Origin: Phymorhynchus buccinoides
Taxonomy: Eukaryota; Mollusca; Gastropoda; Neogastropoda; Raphitomidae
Length of the DNA stretch: 64,000 nt
Assembly (NCBI GenBank): GCA_017654935.2
Contig: CM065686.1
Location: 34,541,479 to 34,605,478 of the forward strand
Direction: 5' to 3'
Under the pieces are notes generated by a model that was not told the origin of the DNA, did not search any database, and was given only the letters and a program-made list of their open reading frames with translations. Positions 1 to 9,411 of this stretch are shown in pieces (the stretch's first letter is position 1; the number at the start of each line of letters is the position of its first letter). A program made the translations under genes and the position numbers.

Positions 1-614
1 AAAAAATAAAATAGACTGGGGTCTCAAGAAAAAAAAATATTTACAAACTTAACTCTACCACGGACTCAAAAAGAAAGGCACTAACAAATTTGGCCGAGCC
101 CGGGCAGAAAAAGTTGCTTCTGGACCCCCAGTCTTCAATAGTTAAGATTTTTAAAGAAATTTTGTTATTTTAATAGTTTATTAAAAACCATCTATGTTTA
201 AGATATTTTTAAAACCAAGGTTTAAAAACTAGTACTTTATGACGGGGATAGTTAACGATTCCTACTTGTTTAGGTCGGAGGGAGGGAGGTAGAGGGACCC
301 CTCCTCTCCGGCCTAAACAGTGGTAGGGCGTCGTTATATAGGTCCAGCATTAAGTGCGGGGGGACCTATTGGGATAACCCTGACCGTAATATCACGTTCA
401 CGACTACGAAGGCACCCCCCCGGAGGTCGGGCCGCGCACCCATCCACTAGGGGAGGGGGGGTAAAATATCCTCGGAATCAAAAGAATCCTACCGGTCATG
501 TAATCCATGCCGTAAGTTAAAAAAGGGAAAATTAAAATTTATATGGGTTTGGGAGTGGACTGTGGGTAGGTACGCAGCCCGCTGTCCGGAGGGACCCTAT
601 ACCCGTCATTAAAA
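1..614. other. Non-coding 3' flank of the LINE at 615-6557
   Basis: No convincing coding region. The first 240 bases are AT-rich; about 240-600 is GC-rich, with runs of C and G and the motif GGAGGGAGGGAGG. Because the neighbouring LINE runs on the minus strand, this is where its 3' UTR should lie, but I see no poly-A or simple-repeat tail that marks its end. The window edge may cut it. Confidence 0.4.
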
Positions 615-3600
615 TCATTTATTTAAAAGTTTATAGTTAAATCTTATTTTGGTTTTTATCCCTTCTTGATCAGAAATGCTGACCAAAGGACGTATAATGA
701 CTAAGGCTTCGGCCAGCCAGACCAACGGGGCCCATCCCTCTGTAGTATGTTTATGAATTATTAGTTTAGAATACATTATGTTATATAGTTTAAGTTTTTG
801 AATAAGTGAAGTTAATTCTTTTGTTATATTTATACATGGATTAAAAAGGTGTTCCATGTTGAGGGTTTTCCCACAATCACAGATTACTTCAATATAAGTA
901 CATGGGTTTGAACTTGTTCTTAATCTAAAAATTAATGATTGTAAGGTTGGTTTAATGGGCAGAAAAAGGCCGCCTTTTACTATTATATGGTCCCAAGAGT
1001 GGGCTTTAGCATAGCTTTCAAGCTCTCTGCTCCACTCTTGGAATGCTGCTCTTTTTAATTTGCTTTTGGCTTCTTTTATAGATAATTTGATATTGATTAG
1101 GGTGCCTGATCTTTCTTCAGCGGCACTTTTGGCCGCCCTGTCGGCTCGGTCATTGCCCAATATCCCACAATGGGAGGGTATCCAGGTTATGACTATAGTG
1201 GTTCCCTTAAGTATAATTTGGTGAATTAACATTCTGATTTCATTTATAATTTCTAATCTGTTGTTTGTTTCTCCCTGAAGGGCCTGGATGGAGGATAGTG
1301 AATCTGTGTAGATAACTACGTTTATTGGAGGATTGGTTAGATTATTTAGGAAGGAGCATACTTCAAGTATTGCCCATAACTCAGCACTAAAAATTGAAAG
1401 ATGGTCATTTAATTGAAAAGATTTTGTTATATCTAAGGTGGGGATGGTAAACGCACACCCCTACCTTATGGTCAATTTTAGAACCATCAGTATAGATTTG
1501 TAAATGATATTTTGCTGCTTCAATTTTTTCTTTCGCTGCTAAACTTATTAGATTAACCTCTTCTTTCGAAAATTTACTATTTAAAGTTGTATCATATTGA
1601 ATTTCTTCTCTTTCCCATGGGGGAAAACACGCTGAAGGGTGTATTGAGACCTCTTGTAAGTCCAGGTTAGCCTCTTTAAACAGGTTATCTGAGAAATGAA
1701 TTATGTTGGTGTTCTTGTCACTTGCTGTGGGATTCTTTTTCTTTTTCTTCTCATAGTTTAAAAAGGGGTCTATTATATTCATTTTAAATTCTTTAAATGA
1801 GTCCGTCTTGGCTGCATACCAGCGCACCAGAAAATTGGCACAGTTTACCCTCATCAAGTTTTCTAACGGCAACCACCCGATGTCCCTGTACACTAACTTG
1901 TTTACTGCGTACACAGGGACACCGAGTGCAATCTTAAGTGCCTTAGTCTCTATAATTTGTAGTTTTGAAAACTGACTTGTGGTTAATGAGTGGAAAGCTT
2001 CCATTCCGTAAGTCAATCGGCTGCGCACCAGGGCCCTAACCAAGTTAACCAAGAATTTTGGGTCCTTAGCCCATCTTTCTTTGGAGATTACTTTAATAAA
2101 ATTTAAGGCTTGCGAAGCCTTTTTTGCTGTATGTTCCATATGTGATGTCCAATTTAACGTAGGAGTAAGAATAACTCCCAAGAATTTAACTTTTGTGCTC
2201 TGTTTTTTTTCCGTTCCTAATATATCTATTGTAAAATCCATTTTATCTCTTTTGTTAGAAAAAACCATAAACTCGCATTTGTCCTGTGACAATGAGAAGC
2301 CATTATCCTGGAGGTATGTAGCTATGGCTGTTATATGGCGTTGATGTTCTTTGTGCATTAATGAGTATTTTTTGGTATTTGGAGGTGTCCATATCGCGAT
2401 ATCATCGGCATACATTGAAATTTTTGAATTGCCTAATGATACGTTCTGTATATCGTGGAGCATGATGTTAAACAATGTTGGCGCGATCATGCTCCCTTGT
2501 GGGACGCCCATGTCCAAAGTGTAAACTCTGGACAGGGACTGTCCCACGTTGACTCTCATTTTTCTGTTCTCTAAAAAAGCTTTAATAAAATTGAATGTAT
2601 TGCCCGCAATACCGAGCCTGCTAATTTTTTGAAGTAACCTCCCATGCCAAACTGAGTCGTACGCCCCTTTGATATCGAAGAACGTGGCCAATATTATTCT
2701 ACGGCGATTAAACGCTCTTTTGACATGGGAGGTCAGTTTAACTACTTGTTCCATACAGGATCGATTTTTTCGAAAACCTGCTTGGAAGGGGGGCAAAATG
2801 TTATTTTTTTGTAAAAAGTAATCTAATCGTGTTCTCACGATTCTTTCATAGACTTTACCCAGATGAGGGGTGAGGGAGATGGGCCGGTAACTTTTGGGAT
2901 CCCTCTTCGGTTTTCCGGGTTTAGGGATCCCTATTACTTGGGCCTCTTTCCAAGCTTGTGGAATTTCCCCCCCTCCCAACATCTGGAATAAAATCCGTGT
3001 AAAATTTGTAAATAATTTAGGGGTAATTGTTTTATTATCTTGTAGGAGATGATATCACCTCCTGTTGCTTTATTTACCTTTTTTATACTACGAAGGGCTC
3101 TAGCAAGCTCGGTATATTTGATTGGAGAATTTATAGGGTTTGAATTATCCGTAGATTTATTAAATTCAGGAATACTTTTTCTTCTTTCTTGTTCTTGTGG
3201 TGGCAAAGCATTAGTTTGACTAGCTTTACTAAAAGTTTCGGCTAACACGTTAGCTGTTTCGATATTTGATGTTGTTGATTTGTTGTTTACCGTTAACCTT
3301 GTCTTTCTTGAAAAACCACTAAGTTTTAACCTTTTTAGCCTCTTCCAGGCTTTCCCTATGTCTTTGAAATCAGTTATCTTTTCGTGTGTAAAATACTCCA
3401 GTTTGGATTTAGCTACAATTTGTTTAGTATGTTTCTCTTTAATTTTTTTGTCATTGAAATTTTCTTCTGTGGGATATTTATTAAATCTGTTACTTGCCTT
3501 ATGTTTATCTTTTACTACTTCAGCACAGTCCTCGTTCCACCAGGGATTATTTCTCGTCTGGTTGATCTTTTCCGAGGACTGTGCGCTCATAGGAATGGCT

Positions 3601-4490
3601 TGTGTACTAGCTTCTAAAATTTGTGTATGAATATTTGTATAGTAAGTTTCTATGTTCTGATGTTCTACTTCGTTTGGGGTGTGTTTCTCTAAAATCGCTT
3701 TAAAAACTTCCCAGTTAGCTTTTTCGTATAGAAATTTCTTGGGGGGCAAATCTTCTGAATCATCTATATCTGCCGCGATCTCTATTGAAATGGGCTTATG
3801 GTCTGAACCCAGGGAGTCTATTAGGGGGCACCAGTCCGTTTTTGTGTATAACTGTGGACTGATCAAAGTTAGGTCCACAGTTGTAGCTCTATTATTTAGT
3901 ATGTGAGGGTATCTTGTATTTGTTCCGTCATTAAGCAGAACCAGATTTGATTCGTTAATTTCATTCATCAGAATCTGGTCTTCATTTCTTATACAATTAT
4001 GCTCCCAGGCTATGTGGTGAGCGTTAAAATCCCCCAACACAGCCCAGGAGCAAGTTAGGGGTAAAGAACTAAGCCAGTTGGTTGTGGGAGCTTTTTTGTA
4101 TCCCTGTGGGTAATATACATTTACTATATGTAGGGGGTGATCTTTTAAATGAATTTGTATGGTGTTGGAATATTGAATTTTATCGATATTTGAAATTGGT
4201 GAGGCAATGTTGTTATAGCCTATGTTTTTCCTTACATAGGTTGCTGTTTTTACTTTATCTAGTGAGTTACTAATTGAAGGGGGATGGCAAAAGCCATCTA
4301 TTCTAGGTAAATTTATAACTGTGCAATTTAATGATTGGATACAGAGGATGTGGTATTGAGTTGTATTTGTAGCAAGAAAGTTTATCAGAAAGTCTATGTT
4401 GGAGGACACTGCTCTGCAGTTCCACTGAAGAATATTAACAGAGGAAGAAGACAGGAGTATTTTGACTGGATTTTATTGAAACTGTATCAT
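615..4490 (-). pseudogene. LINE ORF2: endonuclease, reverse transcriptase, RNase H (frameshifted)
   Basis: ORF2 copies element RNA into genomic target sites. From the N-terminus: an endonuclease beginning LQWNCRAV, with GDFNAHH and SDHKPI; a reverse transcriptase with FFDIKGAYDSVW (motif A), GVPQGSMIAP (motif B) and YADDIAIW (motif C); then RNase H with YTDGSK, AELWAI, YTDSLSS and GNDRADRAAK. The RT catalytic aspartates are present. Breaks: an in-frame TAA at 4473-4475, five codons after the likely ATG at 4488-4490; a one-base shift in a G7 run near 2967-2973 that splits endonuclease from RT; another in an A-run near 1423 that splits RNase H. Restoring one base at either run rejoins the frame, so sequencing error is possible. 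The endonuclease position usually holding QET reads QSL, so its catalytic glutamate seems lost. Confidence 0.88.
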
Positions 4491-4499
4491 TCGAGATAC

Positions 4500-6557
4500 T
4501 TACAGGGCTTTGTGTGACACGTATCTGTACCGCCTGGAAGCCTCAGCCGGTTCGCAAACCAACTGAGCCAGACGATACAGACTACTGCCTTGTGTGGTAG
4601 GAATGGGGGACTGACCGTCTGTTGGGAGAAGGGCCACCAAACCGTCAAGGAGCAGTTTGGGTTTGTTGCCATTTCTGGCCTTTGCTAAAGAGATTAAAAT
4701 CTTGGTTATTAGCTCCTCGCCTGGGGATTTATTTGTTTCCTGTTGTTCTGCTTGTTGTATTTGTTTTAAGTCTATGGGTGTGACTGGTGTGTTAGTTTCA
4801 CATGGCGGACTCAGATCCAGTTTTTGTGTCATTTTGTCTTGGAAGTTTGTCATTAGTCTGTCCATATGTTTAGTTATACTCGTCATCATAGTCTCTGTCT
4901 GTTTTTGGATCTGGTCCGCCACAAGTGCTTCAATGGTTTTTCCTGAGGCTTCTTTTTGTTTGGTTAACAGAGTGGCCTTGGCTTTTAATAGTCTTTTTTT
5001 ATTGCTGTTTAATCTTTGTCTTTTAGAAAGAATTCTTGTTCTTGTTCTTCTAATGGTAGGGGGTACATGTTCCGGGTCACCGGGGGGGTCCTGAACTGGA
5101 TCCCCAACAGTCTCCCGGTCCACAACTCCCCTCACTTTATCTGCGAAAGTAGGTTTCAGTGCCCTCCCTGGGGGGCCTCTCTCTTCCATTCTCCATGCCC
5201 TATCTGGTGGCAAATGTGGAGGTGGCCTTCTTTCTTCTCTGAGTGTTTTTTCTTCACTGATCGCGACCTTGGCCTTCTTAATGGCCTCTGAATAAGGCAA
5301 GAATGTTTCAGCTCTAATTCTATTGGCCCTCAAGCGCAGTTGATATTGTGGACAGCCCTGGTACGCAGCCGAATGCTCTCCCATGCAATTGATACATTTG
5401 AGTGTCTGACTCTTGCATTCTTTGATGTTGTGTCCAGGCTGGGCACACCTCACACAGATTTCCCTTTTTGATCTGCATTGATCTTGACTGTGTCCCAGCC
5501 TGGAACATTTTCTACATTTGCGAACAGGTGCCACATAAGGGTGGACTTTAAATTCTTCCGCATTCAATTTCACCAAGGACGGGAGTGTGGTCCTGTCAAA
5601 CGTGATTCTGACTGCCCTAGAATCACTCCCGTCCTTGTTTTTCAGTCTAGATACCTGTCTGGCTCCTGGAATTAACTTCTTTATTTCTTCACAACTTTCC
5701 TCATGTGGAATTGCTTTTATTACTCCTTCAGTTGTGGCCGTTGGAATAGTACATTTTATATGAATTTGAGCGAGTTTTTTCATCCCTGCTAGGGTACGTT
5801 GCTGTTTTTCTGTGCGACACCCTATCAGGTACCTGTTGTTGGACAGAGGTCTCTGACTAAGAATGGGCCCCGTGGTCTGGCACCACATATTGTAGCTGGT
5901 AGTGGGTCCGAGGGACCTGAGCGTGGCAGAGCCTGTGCCCAGGTCCTCCAGAACCACTGGGAATTGTAAAAACACTGGTGGGGGTTGGTCTCCCTGTCTC
6001 ACTGGCCTTGTGTTTTGTTTGTTTTTGTGCCCTATCCCAGAGGCTGTTTTGGAACCAAGTTCCTCTGCAGCCCCCGGGGTGGACTCAGATTGACAGGGCC
6101 GTTGGCCCTCTTTTTCCTTAATTATTTCAATGATTTCCGGCTCCTCCTCAATCTGAACATTCGACTGGGTCGCAGTCTCCTGGCTTGGGGGCAGAACGGG
6201 GGGTGGATTGTCGTCCATGACTTTAAGTTCTTCCCTGATCTTTTTTTCATGAGGGAGTGGGTCACTAGATGTATCAGAATTGGAATTTGAAAGTCCTTCA
6301 TTTCTTGATCTTTTCTTTTTGTTTTGTACTACTGTGAAGTTGGTATCTTCATTTATCTCTTTAGAGAATACTGAATCATTCAGGAGATCTGCAGCCTCTG
6401 GTGACTGTGGAGAATCCTCCATGACGTCAGACTCAGTCTCTGAATCACTGCACTGAACATGCTCTTTTTCTGTGTTTAGTTGGAATGAAAGGGTCCTCTG
6501 GGACGTTGTCCCAGGATTTACAAGCCCCTTTGTCTGCTGAGACCCAGACGAACTCAT
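4500..6557 (-). CDS. LINE ORF1, gag-like nucleic-acid chaperone with three zinc knuckles
   Basis: An intact 685-residue frame starting at an ATG (6555-6557). The first ~230 residues are low-complexity, acidic and polar. A middle region follows (VFLQFPVVLEDLG onward) like the RRM-like part of LINE ORF1 proteins. Then come three knuckles at about residues 345-400: CRKCSRLGHSQDQC and CVRCAQPGHNIKEC fit CX2CX4HX4C, while CINCMGEHSAAYQGC is a variant with CX2CX3H spacing. The C-terminal third is basic, then helical with coiled-coil character (about 555-600). ORF1 proteins bind element RNA and form the ribonucleoprotein that ORF2 uses. It is open throughout, unlike ORF2, which supports a recent insertion. 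Confidence 0.88.
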   Translation of the reverse strand: MSSSGSQQTKGLVNPGTTSQRTLSFQLNTEKEHVQCSDSETESDVMEDSPQSPEAADLLNDSVFSKEINEDTNFTVVQNKKKRSRNEGLSNSNSDTSSDPLPHEKKIREELKVMDDNPPPVLPPSQETATQSNVQIEEEPEIIEIIKEKEGQRPCQSESTPGAAEELGSKTASGIGHKNKQNTRPVRQGDQPPPVFLQFPVVLEDLGTGSATLRSLGPTTSYNMWCQTTGPILSQRPLSNNRYLIGCRTEKQQRTLAGMKKLAQIHIKCTIPTATTEGVIKAIPHEESCEEIKKLIPGARQVSRLKNKDGSDSRAVRITFDRTTLPSLVKLNAEEFKVHPYVAPVRKCRKCSRLGHSQDQCRSKREICVRCAQPGHNIKECKSQTLKCINCMGEHSAAYQGCPQYQLRLRANRIRAETFLPYSEAIKKAKVAISEEKTLREERRPPPHLPPDRAWRMEERGPPGRALKPTFADKVRGVVDRETVGDPVQDPPGDPEHVPPTIRRTRTRILSKRQRLNSNKKRLLKAKATLLTKQKEASGKTIEALVADQIQKQTETMMTSITKHMDRLMTNFQDKMTQKLDLSPPCETNTPVTPIDLKQIQQAEQQETNKSPGEELITKILISLAKARNGNKPKLLLDGLVALLPTDGQSPIPTTQGSSLYRLAQLVCEPAEASRRYRYVSHKAL

Positions 6558-6826
6558 GTTTTAACTTGTAACTGGTTATGAATTTAAGTCTGTTCAAAGA
6601 ACAAAATTTAAAGTTTAGTTTTCTAATTTACAAAATATTTCTCTAAGTATTGCTCCCTCCCACCAACGGTTAGGAAGGAACAATATCACTACGCGCGTGT
6701 TACATACTGCTTTTATACACAAGTTATTTTGAGCCTCCACTTGAGGGACACCTCGATCTATTTATAGATTGTTAGGGAAGCCTTTCTAATAATTTACAGG
6801 TAAGCGGAACTGTGCCGAGTTGCTGG

Positions 6827-6830
<4 letters not shown>
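6558..6830. other. Probable 5' UTR or promoter flank of the LINE
   Basis: About 270 bases upstream of ORF1 on the minus strand, with no reading frame of note. In I-group LINEs the promoter is internal to the 5' UTR, so it would be expected here, but I recognise no specific element and the 5' end of the insertion is not defined. Confidence 0.35.

Positions 6831-6909
<79 letters not shown>
6831..6909. repeat. (TC)n microsatellite
   Basis: An uninterrupted run of TC dinucleotides of about 79 bases between the LINE 5' flank and the next LINE remnant. Confidence 0.98.
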
Positions 6910-6913
<4 letters not shown>

Positions 6914-6924
6914 GTAGTGTACAG

Positions 6925-7785
6925 AACAAACAAATAATATTTCTGCCCCGACCAAGAACTGGCGTAGTTATGTCATCATTAAAATATTCGGGAAGGTCAA
7001 ATGTGGAATGATATTCCTGAACACATGAAAACCATTATCATCATTTAAAAGATGTTTTCATCAATATCTATTTGAAAGATTGCAAATGTCCCATTTTGTG
7101 TTTATATAATTATGGTTTGTACATAAAGAGACCTTATCATGTCTGGAATCATCAAATTACATATTACTGTTGCTCATAGCTTTACATCCTTAATTATCAT
7201 TGACATGTGGCATGAGTGAAGAGGGGCATAGGGCCACCATGCTGCATGCATCATGCTCTATTTTGTGCTTGTTGCACTAGGGATAAGTTTGCTCGTTTCC
7301 TGTTTTGTTTGTTTGTTTGTTTATCTCTCAGTTTGTTTGTTTGTTTTCATTTCTTTTGCATGTGCGCTGTGCAAAGGCTTGCTGAAGTGTGTATGCTCTT
7401 GGTAGGGGAAGACGGGGTAAAAAGCGCATGGGCGGGTAAGAAGCCCACCCCAATTATCTCATGAAATAAAGAAAAATTTCAGTCAAATTTGCCCATGAGA
7501 CGAATGCTAGACATTAACGCTCGTCTCATGGGCAAAATGAGACTGAAATTTGCTTCATTTCATGAGATAATTGGGGTGGGCTTCTTACCCGCCCATGCGC
7601 TTTTTACCCCGTCTTCCCCTATAAGAAAAGATGTATTGTTTTTTATATGCTTGGTTTCTTGTAATGTTTGATTGCTTTGTAAATTATTGTTACCTTGTTT
7701 TTGTCGAGGACATGGTGAAAAAAAAAGTATTGTTGCTTATCCATTTATCCTCATTAAAAAATTTCAATTCAATTCTCAATTCTCT

Positions 7786-7790
<5 letters not shown>
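6925..7790 (+). mobile_element. Decayed LINE 3' end: ORF2 C-terminus plus 3' UTR
   Basis: From 6925 three frames read in turn: LPRPRTGVVMSSLKYSGRSN, then WNDIPEHMKTI, then SFKRCFHQYLFER. This is the end of many LINE ORF2 proteins (PRTxFGKxxFxYxGAxxWNxLP...FKxxLxxYL), here with at least two frameshifts. The stretch 7640-7790 looks like the matching 3' UTR and ends in ATTC/AATTC repeats (ATTTCAATTCAATTC). The foldback element at 7403-7621 has jumped into it. Confidence 0.55.
7403..7621. mobile_element. Near-perfect foldback MITE, TA-flanked
   Basis: The left half, from TAGGGGAAGACGGGG, is repeated in reverse complement to CCCCGTCTTCCCCTA at the right; the arms are about 100 bases around a short centre near 7512. 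The ends coincide with TA, the target of Tc1/mariner-type transposons. It carries no protein. It sits inside the LINE 3' end at 6925-7790. Confidence 0.85.
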
Positions 7791-7819
<29 letters not shown>

Positions 7820-7870
7820 CTCTCTCTCTCCTCTCCTCTCTCTCTCTCTCTCTCTGTGTGTGCGCGCGCG
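7782..7870. repeat. Interrupted (CT)n, then GT/GC tract
   Basis: CT-rich simple repeat with C-C interruptions, changing at about 7855 to alternating GT and GC. Confidence 0.9.
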
Positions 7871-8039
7871 CGTAGCGCGCCTATGTGTATGTAGACCTAA
7901 GTGTGTTCAGGCGTGTGACCGCTTAAGTTCCTGCTTATTCATCTATTTTCATAATGCAGGGCATTGCACTGGTCTACCTTGAAATTTATATTCGGTAATT
8001 GTTCACCCGTAGTCCCTATACTCGAATGAAAATCAGTTT

Positions 8040-8157
8040 GACGTCCTCCGGCCTGGAACAGACACATATGCGTACACCCCAAAAGACCTTGGGAGGCAAT
8101 GCAACACCAGGAAAGTCCCGAACCTTTCTAACAATAACAGATGTGTAAACCGTAACT
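8040..8157 (+). repeat. Dispersed repeat, 'CTGGAACAGACACATATG' family
   Basis: Shares the core CTGGAACAGACACATATG, then GGAGGCAATGC and AACAATAACAGATGTG, with 15497-15640 (arm A), 47700-47840 (arm B, reversed) and 54903-55070 (arm C). It is therefore a dispersed repeat that exists outside the repeated locus. Type unknown. Confidence 0.6.
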
Positions 8158-8162
8158 TTCCC

Positions 8163-8222
8163 TATAGGGAAGACGGGGTAAAAAGTCCCATGGGCGGGTA
8201 AGAAGCCCATTGCCAACTTATC
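8163..8222 (+). mobile_element. Solo arm of the foldback MITE
   Basis: TATAGGGAAGACGGGG and GGGCGGGTAAGAAGCCCA match the left arm of the element at 7403-7621; the second arm is missing. It shows the foldback belongs to a family. Confidence 0.7.
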
Positions 8223-8737
8223 TCATGACATGCTTACCCTACTCTTCAGAGATAGTGCTTTTAACTCAACCTAATAAGCTCTTCTCTCGTGATCGTGACT
8301 GGGTGGATCTGGCACATTCGCTTTTCAGGGTCTGTGACTCAGTAGCAGGCTTGTTGCGCAATGTTTCATTTTGTCCTGAATAGTTTAGAATTAAAACGTG
8401 TGCGTGAACACTCGACAGAGGAAAAAACCCCTGCGAGAGAACTTCGGAAACAGTCTTCAGTTGCCGCCGCGTTACCTGTTCGTGTTCGTTCGTGCGTGCA
8501 CGGGCGTGGCGTGTTCTTGTAATTCGTTCTCAAGTGGAGGAAGAATAAAAGCAACTATGGATAGCTTGACAAGAAAACGTGTGCCTAACCCATATATAAT
8601 TTCTTTTTTTTATTTTTTGGGGAAATAAAGGCACAGGGTGAGGAGGGGGTGTGGGCACACTTGGAAAACCTAGCTATTAATTTGGGTTCATACCAGGCAG
8701 CGGGATTCCCTGCCCAATTATCTCTTACCGACTTTCA
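8223..8737. other. No recognised feature
   Basis: About 500 bases of mixed composition with no coding signal, clear terminal repeats or RNA gene that I can support. Confidence 0.4.
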
Positions 8738-8965
8738 ACAAGTGCCGTGGGATTTTTACGTGCGGACGGGTACAGACGAGCTTTAAGTCCCCCTCCGAAG
8801 GACTGGACGTTCAGTAGACCTTTCGATTTTCCGGTCAAGCTAGAAAGAAAGGGCGAGGCGCAATGTTCTCTTTTCATTTGATTCGAACCCGGGTCACTCA
8901 CACGTCTGCAGTCACGCATTACATTTGGCAGGCGAACGTCTTATATAACCACTCTGCCACCTTTC
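8738..8965 (-). mobile_element. tRNA-derived SINE
   Basis: Read on the minus strand it begins with a tRNA-like head: box A GGTGGCAGAGTGGTTA and box B GGGTTCGAATC, the right spacing for RNA polymerase III. The body includes CACGTAAAAATCCCACGGCA, close to the tail of the SINE at 27564-27765. The head resembles a tRNA-Leu/Ser type but does not fold as a functional tRNA. Confidence 0.7.
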
Positions 8966-9073
8966 ACCTCTGCCACATTTCTGTCACGTTTTTACAATAG
9001 CCGTAAGTTCGGGTCACTGAATGTGGGTCCAATCATAAAGTTAGAGTGGGAACTCAACTGTGTGGTGATTTGA

Positions 9074-9321
9074 GTAACCGTTTCACCGCCAGCCATCTTT
9101 GAGCCAAACATTTTCCACTAACCTTATTTGGCTACAATAAATATTTCGTCTGCAATATTGTGGGCTTTTTCTGTGACGCATTTAGAATAGGGTCAAGCCT
9201 TACTACCCAAACTTAGGAACACAATATCATTGAATAATAGACCCTGATTTCAAGAGTTTTAATGGTATGGGTGTTAAATCATTGTGGTGCAAAAATGCGA
9301 CATTGGCGGTGAAAGGGTTAA
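9074..9321. mobile_element. piggyBac-like MITE (CCCTTTCACCGCCA family), copy 1
   Basis: About 248 bases. The left end is GTAACCGTTTCACCGCCAGC, slightly decayed; the right end is TGGCGGTGAAAGGGTTAA. Inside are the family marks GCAATATT, TAGACCCTGATTT and TTAAATCATTGTGGTGC. This copy lies outside the repeated locus. TTAA target sites and CCC-starting ends are the hallmark of piggyBac transposons; no transposase is encoded. Confidence 0.8.
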
Positions 9322-9411
9322 GCTTACCTACAGCAACTTTTAAAAAAATCAGTGCACATCGGTGACTCATTATATAGTATGGGAAGCATTGCACCGGCTC
9401 TTACTGGAGAT

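Larger units (their letters stand above)
615..6557 (-). mobile_element. Non-LTR retrotransposon (LINE) with ORF1 and EN-RT-RNase H ORF2
   Basis: Two consecutive minus-strand reading frames have the classic two-ORF LINE layout: a gag-like ORF1 with three zinc knuckles, then ORF2 with an AP-type endonuclease, reverse transcriptase and RNase H. Only 9 nt separate the ORF1 stop (4500-4502) from the likely ORF2 ATG (4488-4490). An RNase H after the RT, together with a CCHC ORF1, points to the I group (I, Nimb, LOA or R1-like clades) rather than CR1 or RTE; the clade cannot be fixed without a tree. The copy is nearly full length, and its few lesions are one-base changes, so it is a young insertion or its breaks are sequencing errors. 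Confidence 0.9.

Noticed and set aside
615..6557. LTR retrotransposon or retrovirus-like element
   Set aside because: No LTRs, protease or integrase; AP-type endonuclease and RT order are those of a LINE.
8738..8965. Functional tRNA gene
   Set aside because: A and B boxes are present, but the arms do not fold as a tRNA and the sequence continues into a SINE body; same for 27564-27765.
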